A DNA stretch of 5,752 bases from Dehalococcoidia bacterium (GCA_030667555.1 DAOUVR010000079.1:1-5752), one strand, 5' to 3'; shown: positions 1-4,736, counted from the stretch's first letter. A program made the numbers and translations. The notes: a model not told the origin generated them from the letters alone.

Positions 1-561
1 GACAGTTTCATCTGGCAATATCATTAGCTTGTTCTTGATGCTGTCGATGAGGACTTGATGGCTGCAGCCAGGGAAGTCCGTCCTGCCAATGCCGAAATTG
101 AACAGGGTATCCCCACTGAACACCACTCCATGCCCGTAGATAGATATGCCTCCAGTGCTATGTCCTGGTGTATGCAGAACCCTGAAGCTGAGGTCGCCAA
201 TATCTATATAATCGCCATCTTTCAGTAGCTTGTCTGGCTTGGGAGGTGGCTCGCCCGAGCCCCCCGTCGCCATGCTCATCATTTTCGCCATTCCCTGCAT
301 CAACTTGCCACTGGACTCAGCCTCATGTATGGCAAAAGGTGCCCCGGTAGCCTCTTTTACCTGCCGAAGCGCCATGATGTGGTCAACATGGCTGTGGGTG
401 GCAACGATGAGCTTTATAGTAAGCCCAAGCTGGCTCACAGTATCCAGTATGGCCTCAGCCTCAGCGCCGGGGTCGATAATCATCCCCTCCTTTGCCGCCT
501 CCGAGCCCACGATGTAGCAGTTAGAGGCAAAGGGTCCCACTTCCAGCTTTTTCAAAATCAT
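1..561 (-). CDS. MBL-fold metallo-hydrolase (glyoxalase II-like), C-terminus cut by window edge
   Basis: A metallo-beta-lactamase-fold hydrolase, probably cytosolic, of the small glyoxalase II-like group that hydrolyses thioesters or related substrates; the actual substrate cannot be read from sequence. The 187 codons seen start at the ATG whose first base is 561 and run open to base 1, so perhaps 20-30 residues are missing at the C-terminus. Visible motifs are the metal site THSHVDH (residues 55-61; H56, H58, D60, H61), TPGHS (H134), SGDTLF (D151) and GIGRTDFPG (157-165). The last metal-binding His normally lies further on, outside the window. The usual THGHxDH has Ser in place of Gly57. No signal peptide is seen: the protein begins MILKKLEVGPFASNCY, typical of this group. 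A Met/Pro-rich insert (about residues 88-110) sits between the two halves, as in related proteins. It is transcribed away from glyQS. Family call is firm, function is open. Confidence 0.93.
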   Translation of the reverse strand, partial: MILKKLEVGPFASNCYIVGSEAAKEGMIIDPGAEAEAILDTVSQLGLTIKLIVATHSHVDHIMALRQVKEATGAPFAIHEAESSGKLMQGMAKMMSMATGGSGEPPPKPDKLLKDGDYIDIGDLSFRVLHTPGHSTGGISIYGHGVVFSGDTLFNFGIGRTDFPGCSHQVLIDSIKNKLMILPDETV

Positions 562-567
562 GGCCCT

Positions 568-596
568 ATTGTTCGTTATTCACGCCCCCCTGTCAA
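568..596 (-). promoter_or_regulatory. Candidate sigma70-type promoter of the MBL-fold gene
   Basis: On the minus strand a perfect -35 TTGACA (596 to 591) is followed after 17 nt by AACAAT (573 to 568), which matches 4 of 6 bases of the -10 consensus. A start point about 7 nt beyond the -10 would fall at or next to the A of the ATG at 561. No good Shine-Dalgarno sequence precedes that ATG, so the transcript may be leaderless. The promoter is an inference from sequence only. Confidence 0.5.
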
Positions 597-618
597 CCTT
601 CGCACACGCCAACAGGTG

Positions 619-682
619 ACACTTCGCCATCAGTACATGCTGTGCTTTGCACAGCCCACTTGTGCCCGTGACCCGGAAGTGT
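619..682. repeat. Nested inverted repeat in the divergent intergenic region
   Basis: ACACTTC (619-625) pairs with GAAGTGT (676-682), and between them lies a perfect hairpin, GCTGTGC (639-645), loop TTT, GCACAGC (649-655). There is no T-run beside it, so it does not look like an intrinsic terminator. It is the first of a chain of stem-loops that fills the roughly 475-base gene-free stretch between the MBL-fold gene and glyQS. Function unknown. Confidence 0.5.
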
Positions 683-694
683 CTGTCAATAACA

Positions 695-741
695 CGCCAC
701 GGGGCGGGTGGGTAGGAAAACAAGCCGCCCCTCACCTGGCG
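695..741. repeat. GC-rich two-part hairpin
   Basis: CGCCA (695-699) pairs with TGGCG (737-741). Inside it GGGGCGG (701-707) pairs perfectly with CCGCCCC (725-731), leaving a 17-nt loop. No T-run follows on either strand. It may be a structured leader segment or a decayed repeat; the sequence does not decide. Confidence 0.45.
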
Positions 742-780
742 GGAGGGAATAGCAGCGTATCTCTTTGGCAACGACCTAAG

Positions 781-833
781 TGTAGTTGCCCAATTGATTG
801 GGCTAATTGCGCCTGATGAATCAAGCAACTACA
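781..833. repeat. Perfect 9-bp inverted repeat enclosing a second stem
   Basis: TGTAGTTGC (781-789) is exactly complementary to GCAACTACA (825-833), with 35 nt between. Overlapping the inner edge is a 6-bp hairpin GCCCAA (788-793), loop TTGA, TTGGGC (798-803). CCCAATT at 789-795 region could alternatively pair with AATTGGG (836-842), outside the outer stem, giving competing folds or a pseudoknot. No protein is plausible here. It could be a structured RNA leader about 200 nt upstream of glyQS, or the remains of a small inverted-repeat element. Confidence 0.45.
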
Positions 834-860
834 GAAATTGGGAGTGCTGGAAGAAAGCAG

Positions 861-950
861 AAAAGGGAGTCCAGAGGGCCCTCCCTCTGGTGGAGGCCCG
901 GGGGTTGTCCCCCAGTAATACCTCCCAAAGGGTGGACGGGTGGGGAAAAT
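861..950. repeat. GC-rich intergenic repeat element with two hairpins
   Basis: The element contains a perfect 8-bp hairpin, CCAGAGGG (871-878) with CCCTCTGG (883-890), then GGGGG (900-904) with CCCCC (909-913), followed by a purine-rich tail of alternating GGG and T up to about 950. This layout (GAGTCCAGAGGG, a short loop, CCCTCTGGTGG, then a G-run/C-run hairpin) matches a dispersed repeat that I recall from Dehalococcoidia-type genomes; I could not check that here. The boundaries are approximate and no flanking duplication is evident. Confidence 0.5.
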
Positions 951-952
951 AA

Positions 953-971
953 GCGCTTGCCGGGCAAGTGC
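953..971. repeat. Short hairpin upstream of glyQS
   Basis: GCGCTTGC (953-960) pairs with GCAAGTGC (964-971) with one G-T wobble around a 3-nt loop. It lies 66 bases before the glyQS start. It is not followed by a T-run and so is not a standard attenuator. Any role in glyQS expression is unproven. Confidence 0.4.
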
Positions 972-1024
972 ACACCTTTACATCTGAACCCAAAACTGGT
1001 AAGTTTTGCTAAGCTGTTCTTACT

Positions 1025-1030
1025 CGGAGG
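1025..1030 (+). promoter_or_regulatory. Shine-Dalgarno sequence deciding the glyQS start
   Basis: CGGAGG ends 6 nt before TTG 1037, an ideal spacing, but 18 nt before the first in-frame ATG at 1049. This favours TTG as the start, although the ATG would give the more usual family N-terminus (MEKIVSLCKRRG). Confidence 0.65.
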
Positions 1031-1036
1031 CACATA

Positions 1037-2389
1037 TTGAAAGTAGACATGGAAAAGATAGTATCCCTGTGCAAGCGGAGAGGCATTATCTTTCAATCGA
1101 GCGAGATCTATGGCGGCCTGTCCGCCTGCTGGGATTACGGCCCTCTAGGAGTCGAATTGAAGAACAATGTCAAGTCGGCCTGGTGGCGCTCTATGGTCCA
1201 GGAAAGAGACGATATGGTGGGACTTGATTCAAGCATCATCATGCACCCGGAAACATGGGTCGCCAGCGGTCATGTTCAGGGCTTCTCCGACCCGCTGGTG
1301 GAGTGCAAGCAGTGCAACCTCAGGTGGCGCGCCGATGATTTGAAGGAAAACAGATGCCCCGAATGCGGCGGTGAATTAGCCGAGCCGCGCATGTTTAACC
1401 TCATGTTCAAGACATTCTTCGGCCCGGTGGAGGATGAGGCGGCGACCGTCTACCTGCGCCCTGAGACGGCCCAGGGCATCTTCCTCAACTTCGCCAACGT
1501 AATGAACACGGCGCGCAAGAAGCTGCCCTTCGGCATTGCCCAGATAGGCAAGGCGTTTAGAAATGAGATCACCACCGGCAATTTCACATTTAGAAGCCGC
1601 GAGTTCGAGATGATGGAGGTCGAGTTCTTTGTCAAACCTGGAACCGATGAGCAGTGGCTTCAATACTGGCTTGAGGAGCGTCTTAATTGGTATGTCAAAT
1701 TGGGCATCAAGAAGGAGAACCTTCGCCTTAGAGAGCATGCCAAGGACGAGCTTGCTCACTACGCCCGCTCCTGCTATGACATCGACTACCTCTTCCCCAT
1801 GGGCTGGTCCGAGCTTGAGGGTATCGCCAACAGGGGCGATTTCGACCTGACCCAGCATGCCCAATACAGCGGCAAGGATTTGAGCTATTATGACCCCGAC
1901 AGCGGCGAGCGCTATCTCCCCTATGTCATCGAGCCCTCAGCGGGAGTAGACCGCTCGATGCTCGCCTTGCTCATCGACGCCTACACTGAGGAGCCCGACA
2001 AGGACGAGATAAGGGTCTTATTGCGCCTCCATCCCGACCTGGCCCCGATCAAGGTCGCCATCCTCCCCCTGAGCCGAAACGAGGCTCTGGTGCCTATGGC
2101 AAGGGATGTCTATGCCGAGGTGCGCAAATGCTTCATGACGCAGTATGACGATGCCCAGAGCATCGGCCGCCGCTACCGCCGGCAGGACGAGATCGGCACC
2201 CCGTTCTGCGTCACCATCGACTTCGACTCGCTGGAGGACAACGCCGTCACCATCCGCGAACGCGACAGCATGAAGCAAATCCGGGTGCCGCTGGCTGAGC
2301 TAAATGTTACCCTGGAGAAGAAGCTTTCTGGCGAGCCGCTCGACGTCCTGCCCCCCGGCGGCAAATACCGGCTCGGCTTTGAGGGGTAG
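1037..2389 (+). CDS. glyQS: Glycyl-tRNA synthetase, single-chain alpha2 type
   Basis: A cytosolic class II synthetase that attaches glycine to tRNA-Gly using ATP. The 450 residues match the usual length of the homodimeric type also found in archaea, eukaryotes and many Gram-positives; it is unrelated to the two-subunit GlyQ/GlyS enzyme. Order of parts: N-terminal SLCKRRGIIFQSSEIYGG (10-27); a zinc-finger-like insert with Cys 90, 93, 107 and 110; RPETAQG (141-147); motif 2 around FRNEI (174-178) and FRSREFEMMEVEFF (185-198); motif 3 around EPSAGVDRSMLALL (299-312); and an anticodon-binding domain from about 335 (LAPIKVAILPLS) to 430. It ends LPPGGKYRLGFEG. The TTG start is chosen from the Shine-Dalgarno spacing, with ATG 1049 as alternative. 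No clear promoter was found just upstream. The gene is intact; its last codons recur as degenerate copies further downstream, which is its one oddity. Confidence 0.97.
   Translation: MKVDMEKIVSLCKRRGIIFQSSEIYGGLSACWDYGPLGVELKNNVKSAWWRSMVQERDDMVGLDSSIIMHPETWVASGHVQGFSDPLVECKQCNLRWRADDLKENRCPECGGELAEPRMFNLMFKTFFGPVEDEAATVYLRPETAQGIFLNFANVMNTARKKLPFGIAQIGKAFRNEITTGNFTFRSREFEMMEVEFFVKPGTDEQWLQYWLEERLNWYVKLGIKKENLRLREHAKDELAHYARSCYDIDYLFPMGWSELEGIANRGDFDLTQHAQYSGKDLSYYDPDSGERYLPYVIEPSAGVDRSMLALLIDAYTEEPDKDEIRVLLRLHPDLAPIKVAILPLSRNEALVPMARDVYAEVRKCFMTQYDDAQSIGRRYRRQDEIGTPFCVTIDFDSLEDNAVTIRERDSMKQIRVPLAELNVTLEKKLSGEPLDVLPPGGKYRLGFEG
2339..2389 (+). repeat. Copy A of the glyQS-tail repeat (functional glyQS end)
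   Basis: These are the last 16 codons and stop of glyQS (LDVLPPGGKYRLGFEG). They serve as the reference for the repeat family seen again at 2880, 3548 and perhaps 4775. The best-conserved core is AAATAC, one variable base, then GGCTCGG (2363-2376). Confidence 0.75.
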
Positions 2390-2411
2390 GAAACGTAGCA
2401 TTTAAGCTTTC

Positions 2412-2444
2412 TGGTATAATAAACCGAGATTCCCTAGAGGAGGT
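2412..2444 (+). promoter_or_regulatory. Extended -10 promoter and Shine-Dalgarno of the first hicBA pair
   Basis: TGGTATAAT (2412-2420) is a perfect -10 hexamer with the TGn extension, which can compensate for the lack of a recognisable -35. It begins only 23 nt after the glyQS stop. A strong AGAGGAGGTGG sequence then precedes the GTG start at 2451. The pair therefore seems to carry its own promoter and not to depend on glyQS read-through. Confidence 0.65.
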
Positions 2445-2450
2445 GGAAAG

Positions 2451-2663
2451 GTGCTAGTTAAGATCGAAACCTACTTCGACGGTGAATTTTGGTGTGCTCG
2501 CGGGATAGGGGTGGATGTATTTACACAGGGTACCACCTTGGATGAACTATACGAGAATATCAAGGAGGCAGTATCCGTTCACTACGGTGAAACAAGACAG
2601 CCCATTACCATCCTGACTCTGTCCGAGGTGATTTTGGCAGATGCCGAAGCTTCCACAGGTTAG
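2451..2663 (+). CDS. hicB: HicB-family antitoxin (first copy)
   Basis: A 70-residue HicB-like antitoxin that would bind and neutralise the HicA mRNA-cleaving toxin. It shows the small HicB fold pattern: two N-terminal strands (LVKIETYFDGEFWCARGIG, 2-20), the turn GTTLDELYENIKEAV (27-41) that begins the helix, and a C-terminal strand (ITILTLSEV, 52-60). There is no added DNA-binding domain, so self-regulation by this short form is uncertain. The GTG start is fixed by the strong Shine-Dalgarno sequence about 6 nt upstream. Its last 23 nt overlap the next gene, the usual coupling of these pairs, with antitoxin first. As its partner hicA is broken, it may now be an orphan antitoxin, or it may interact with the second HicA encoded 1.8 kb away; that is speculation. 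Confidence 0.82.
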   Translation: MLVKIETYFDGEFWCARGIGVDVFTQGTTLDELYENIKEAVSVHYGETRQPITILTLSEVILADAEASTG

Positions 2664-2883
2664 CGGCAGCGATGTGCTTGGGCTCCTTCAATCTTTAGGC
2701 TACGAGGTTGTTAGACAACGAGGTAGCCATATTCGGCTAAGGAAAGACACACCTCTAGGCGAGCACACTATTACCATTCCGGCACACAGGGTTTTAGCTA
2801 AATGAACCTTGAACGACACCCTCAACAGAATAAGCCTTTGGAATAATATCTCTAAAGAAGACCTCATCAGGAAACTAAGCTAG
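2641..2883 (+). pseudogene. hicA: hicA toxin gene interrupted by an in-frame TGA
   Basis: This HicA mRNA interferase (dsRBD-like fold) begins MPKLPQVSGSDVLGLLQ and carries VVRQRGSH with the expected catalytic His30. Translation stops at TGA 2803-2805 after 54 codons (ending IPAHRVLAK). Reading on in the same frame gives TLNDTLNRISLWNN and then ISKEDLIRKLS, a normal HicA C-terminus, up to TAG 2881-2883, for 80 codons in all. The TGA replaces what is normally a Gly before TL (AKGTL in the family), so one G-to-T change from GGA explains it. The truncated product lacks the C-terminal helix and is probably inactive. GAGGTG (2625-2630) would serve as its Shine-Dalgarno sequence inside hicB. Its end runs directly into a copy of the glyQS tail. 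A sequencing error at this base cannot be excluded. Confidence 0.8.
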
Positions 2884-2942
2884 AGTATGTGACCCCTGAC
2901 GGCAAATACTGGCTCGGTTTCGACGAGTAGGCGGTGCGACTG
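2880..2942 (+). repeat. Copy B: glyQS 3'-end remnant plus sbcD-start-like bases
   Basis: In one frame this reads LEYVTPDGKYWLGFDE then TAG (2928-2930), matching the glyQS ending LDVLPPGGKYRLGFEG. By hand, 37 of 51 bases agree with 2339-2389, and 25 of the last 30. Exactly 3 nt after the stop comes GTG CGA CTG (2934-2942), comparable to an sbcD start (ATG AGA ATC CTG). It overlaps the last bases of the broken hicA and has no plausible start codon of its own, so it is a scar and not a gene. Confidence 0.7.
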
Positions 2943-3003
2943 AAAAGCTCGTCAGGCGAGAACAGATATCCAAGTAAAGCCAATATCGAAACGGGAGGAA
3001 CAA

Positions 3004-3522
3004 ATGGAGGTAAAGGACTTCGCCCTGCGTAGCTTCAACGATGCCCATGCAGCCCTGATGCAGGCCGTGGACGGCTTGAGTGATGAGGAGATCCTGTGGC
3101 AGCCTCAGCCAGGGGCCAACCACATCGCCTTCAATCTGTGGCATATGGCCCGTATAGAGGACTGGTTCTTCCAGTACATGTTCCAGCGCGTGCCCCAGGT
3201 GTGGGAGGCGGAGAGGTGGCATGAGAAGCTAAGCCTGCCCGATGACCCCCGGGTTACCGGCTGGGGCTACACCACCGACGAAGTGGCCAGCTTCCCGCAT
3301 GTACGGCTCCGCGACCTGCTTGAGTATGTAGCGGCGGTTCGAGCCAGAACGGTGGACTACCTTCAGCGTGCCGAGCCGGCTACCTTCGACCTTGAGGTGA
3401 AGTCCCGCATTCTCGGCGAGACGACCGTCGGCGACATGATCGCCCACCTCATCCCCGAGGTATGCCAGCACGTGGGACATGTAGCCTTCATCCGGGGGCT
3501 GATGAAGGGCCAAAACAAATAG
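3004..3522 (+). CDS. DinB-superfamily protein
   Basis: A 172-residue four-helix-bundle protein of the DinB/YfiT-like metalloprotein superfamily. Members include thiol-dependent transferases, such as bacillithiol- or mycothiol-dependent enzymes, as well as stress-induced proteins of unknown role. This is not the DNA polymerase IV also called DinB. Likely metal ligands are His47 in FNLWHMARIEDWF (43-55) and His156 in CQHVGHVAFIRGLMKG (154-169), with His148 or His159 as further candidates; the family usually has Gln where His159 lies. The ATG at 3004 is well placed behind GGGAGG (2993-2998). No clear promoter is visible in the short space after the copy B scar. No neighbour suggests a substrate. 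It lies between two glyQS-tail copies, as if it entered as a single-gene module. Confidence 0.85.
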   Translation: MEVKDFALRSFNDAHAALMQAVDGLSDEEILWQPQPGANHIAFNLWHMARIEDWFFQYMFQRVPQVWEAERWHEKLSLPDDPRVTGWGYTTDEVASFPHVRLRDLLEYVAAVRARTVDYLQRAEPATFDLEVKSRILGETTVGDMIAHLIPEVCQHVGHVAFIRGLMKGQNK

Positions 3523-3547
3523 TGTTCGGCGGCGACACGCCCACCAG

Positions 3548-3580
3548 GGCGGTAAATACTGGCTCGGGCCTGACAGGTAA
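3548..3580 (+). repeat. Copy C: second glyQS 3'-end remnant
   Basis: In one frame it reads GGKYWLGPDR followed by TAA (3578-3580), against GGKYRLGFEG-stop in glyQS; 25 of 33 bases agree with 2357-2389 by hand. The core AAATACTGGCTCGG is identical to copy B. It lies 25 nt after the stop of the DinB gene, and 22 nt before the ATG of an sbcD-like fragment. Confidence 0.65.
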
Positions 3581-3602
3581 GGATAACATCGAATTCTATG
3601 AT

Positions 3603-3650
3603 ATGATAAAAACACTCCATCTCTCCGATCTGCACTCTGGGGTATCATAA
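3603..3650 (+). pseudogene. sbcD-like N-terminal fragment
   Basis: Fifteen codons read MIKTLHLSDLHSGVS and then TAA. This resembles the N-terminus of the full sbcD at 4817 (MRILHFADLHLGVE), including the first phosphoesterase motif DLH, with conservative changes around it. No phosphoesterase sequence continues in any frame after the stop, so it is a fragment. It stands 22 nt behind copy C, giving the same order (glyQS end, then sbcD start) as the presumed ancestral junction. It might also derive from another calcineurin-like phosphoesterase. It could act as a short upstream ORF for the next gene, being in the same frame and ending 3 nt before that gene's TTG. Confidence 0.6.
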
Positions 3651-3653
3651 GAT

Positions 3654-3938
3654 TTGAGTCAGAACCAAACAAATATCACTGTTCAGATCCAGCCCAACGC
3701 CAAGCGAAATGAGGCGCTTGGATTTGAGGATGGTGTGCTGCGGGTGAAGGTCGCGGCGCCGCCGGTGAGGGGCAAGGCCAACAAGGAGCTTATCGACTTC
3801 CTTAGCCAGCTACTTGGCATTAGCAAAAGCAGCATTGCCATAGAGAAGGGGCTGACCAGCCGGAAAAAGGTCATCGCCGTTAAGGGGCTTAGCCAGACCC
3901 AGATTCTGGAACGATTGGGAGCCGAATCTAGAGAATGA
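3654..3938 (+). CDS. DUF167 / YggU-family protein (UPF0235)
   Basis: A small (94 aa) soluble protein of the YggU family, widespread and structurally known but without an established function. Family marks are VQIQPNAKRNE (10-20), VKVAAPPVRGKANKELIDFL (31-50), GISKSS (55-60), IEKGLTSRKKVIAVKG (63-78). The length is typical. TTG at 3654 is the only usual start between the upstream in-frame TAA (3648-3650) and the conserved region; the Shine-Dalgarno signal is weak (GGGGT about 11 nt upstream), so translation may depend on reinitiation after the short sbcD-like ORF. TGA at 3936 is a natural stop, evidence against a recoded TGA in this genome. In many bacteria it sits near YggT-type genes, but not here. 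Confidence 0.9.
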   Translation: MSQNQTNITVQIQPNAKRNEALGFEDGVLRVKVAAPPVRGKANKELIDFLSQLLGISKSSIAIEKGLTSRKKVIAVKGLSQTQILERLGAESRE

Positions 3939-3982
3939 AACCCTCATAGCTCAAGAGTGACAACCGAACCGCAAGAACACAT

Positions 3983-4098
3983 TGTCATTCTGATGAGCGG
4001 AGCGACCAAAGAGCCCCCTCTCGCAAACCCGACGCAGAGATTCTTCGCCTTCGCCTGCCCTGAGCGCCATGGTATTCTTCGTTTCTCTCGGAATGATA
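3983..4098. repeat. Imperfect palindromic repeat, MITE-like
   Basis: The left end TGTCATTCTGATGAGCGG and the right end (4075-4098), read on the other strand as TATCATTCCGAGAGAAACG, form imperfect terminal inverted repeats (9 of the first 11 bases agree). In between, AGAGATTCTTCGCC and ATTCTTCG are pieces of the same motif. It resembles the TGTCATTCTGAGCGAAGCGAAGAATC family of intergenic repeats found in many bacterial genomes, recalled from memory. There is no clean target duplication and no transposase. Short ORFs across it in several frames are side effects. It occupies most of the 288-base gap between the DUF167 gene and the second hicBA pair. Confidence 0.55.
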
Positions 4099-4120
4099 AA
4101 GCATTGCACATATGCTTTTT
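4098..4120 (+). terminator. Weak candidate intrinsic terminator
   Basis: AAAGCAT (4098-4104) pairs with ATGCTTT (4112-4118) around a 7-nt loop, and the stem runs into five T bases (4116-4120). The stem is AT-rich and would be weak. It could end transcription from the DUF167 gene before the second hicBA promoter. Confidence 0.3.
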
Positions 4121-4197
4121 CGCACGAAAACCATGGGTTCCGCCGATACAAACTTGCAGGTGGATGACATTCGCTTCGAGCACTTTCCCCACAACCG

Positions 4198-4222
4198 TGC
4201 TATAATTATCTTCCCGGAGGTG
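4198..4222 (+). promoter_or_regulatory. Extended -10 promoter and Shine-Dalgarno of the second hicBA pair
   Basis: TGCTATAAT (4198-4206) is again a perfect -10 hexamer with the TGn extension and no clear -35. GGAGGTG (4216-4222) lies 4 nt before the ATG at 4227. The leader would be only about 15 nt long. The arrangement parallels the first hicBA pair. Confidence 0.65.
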
Positions 4223-4226
4223 AGGG

Positions 4227-4439
4227 ATGGAGTACACAGTTGTCATCAGGAAGGCACCCGACGGCTTCTACATAGCTAGCTGCCCCGTGATGCCCGAAGC
4301 CCACGCTCAGGGTGAGACCCATGAGGAATGCGTGGCTAACATAAAGGAAGCACTCGAGCTTTGCCTTGAATGCCGCAAAGAGCGTGGCGAGGAAATCCCA
4401 CAGGATATTGACACGAGACAGATTACCATTGCAATATGA
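4227..4439 (+). CDS. hicB: HicB-family antitoxin (second copy)
   Basis: A 70-residue antitoxin predicted to block the HicA encoded next to it. It has a typical HicB core: strand MEYTVVIRKAPDGFYIASCP (1-20) with the common GFYIASCP element, then AQGETHEECVANIKEALELC (27-46), where G-x-T-x-E-E begins the helix, and a last strand RQITIAI (64-70). There is no C-terminal DNA-binding domain. The ATG is well supported by GGAGGTG. Its TGA overlaps the hicA start in an ATGA arrangement (4436-4439), implying coupled translation. It differs clearly from the first HicB, so the two pairs are not a recent duplication. Confidence 0.9.
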   Translation: MEYTVVIRKAPDGFYIASCPVMPEAHAQGETHEECVANIKEALELCLECRKERGEEIPQDIDTRQITIAI

Positions 4440-4669
4440 CAAAGCTATCCCCACTTAAGGCTCGACAGGTCGTTAGGGGACTTCACGCGTTGGGATTTCA
4501 GAGAGTTAGACAAAAAGGTAGTCATGCGATATTTCATCACCAGGACTGTCGCCGCGCATCGATTCCGATTCACCCTGCCAAAACCATCAGCCCCTATTTG
4601 CTCTCCGACGTTCTCAAACAACTCGATATTAACGAGGACGAGTTCTTGCAAGCCATCGGCCGAAGGTGA
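4436..4669 (+). CDS. hicA: HicA toxin, mRNA interferase (second copy, intact)
   Basis: A 77-residue HicA-family toxin, expected to cleave mRNA when free of HicB. It has the family layout: helix LKARQVVRGLHALGFQRV (7-24), RQKGSHAIFHH with the catalytic His30, strand RRASIPIHPAKTI (39-51), then the C-terminal helix YLLSDVLKQL (54-63) and INEDEFLQAIG (65-75). Unlike the first copy it is full length. A family Gly near residue 52 is replaced in the stretch ISPYLL. It overlaps hicB by 4 nt. The pair is probably functional, judging only from intact frames and signals. Confidence 0.9.
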   Translation: MTKLSPLKARQVVRGLHALGFQRVRQKGSHAIFHHQDCRRASIPIHPAKTISPYLLSDVLKQLDINEDEFLQAIGRR

Positions 4670-4712
4670 ATTTTTAACTTCGAAAATATATTCTCATACT
4701 TTATCTTGGGTG

Positions 4713-4734
4713 GGTTGGGGTATCAGCTCCAACC
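4713..4734 (+). repeat. Hairpin after the second hicBA pair
   Basis: GGTTGGGG (4713-4720) pairs with CTCCAACC (4727-4734) over 8 bp including one G-T wobble, with a 6-nt loop. It directly precedes a stronger hairpin, and together they may form a tandem stop signal. Confidence 0.45.
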
Positions 4735-4736
4735 AT

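Noticed and set aside
325..816. Long plus-strand ORF of 163 codons.
   Set aside because: Most of it lies antisense to the clear MBL-fold gene, and the rest crosses the hairpin-rich intergenic region; the protein has no recognisable pattern or ribosome site.
781..833. tRNA-like gene because of the perfect outer stem.
   Set aside because: Too short (53 nt), with no T-loop GTTC motif, no anticodon arm and no acceptor geometry.
921..950. T-box riboswitch before glyQS: AGGGTGGA resembles the T-box core, and TGGA would fit the tRNA-Gly acceptor end.
   Set aside because: The required ACCGCG part is replaced by CGGGTG, there is no terminator/antiterminator pair with a T-run before glyQS, and the bases belong to the GC-rich repeat at 861-950.
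807..1096. Overlapping ORFs on both strands just before glyQS.
   Set aside because: They cover the GC-rich repeat, have no ribosome sites and show low-complexity Gly/Pro/Arg-rich products typical of non-coding GC-rich DNA.
1376..1864. 162-codon minus-strand ORF inside glyQS.
   Set aside because: It is the antisense shadow of conserved GlyRS motif 2 sequence; no independent support.
2803..2805. TGA read as glycine (alternative code of some candidate phyla), since it falls on a conserved Gly.
   Set aside because: TGA is the natural stop of the DUF167 gene (3936), the second hicB (4437) and the second hicA (4667), and no other gene has in-frame TGA. A nonsense mutation is simpler.
2339..3580. 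Integron attC-type sites or a CRISPR-like array as explanation for the repeated tails.
   Set aside because: The copies are direct, coding-derived and not palindromic, spaced 541 and about 650 bases apart, with no integrase or cas gene in view.
3944..4246. Several ORFs of 66-100 codons on both strands between the DUF167 gene and hicB.
   Set aside because: They run across the palindromic repeat at 3983-4098, have no ribosome sites and match no family pattern.
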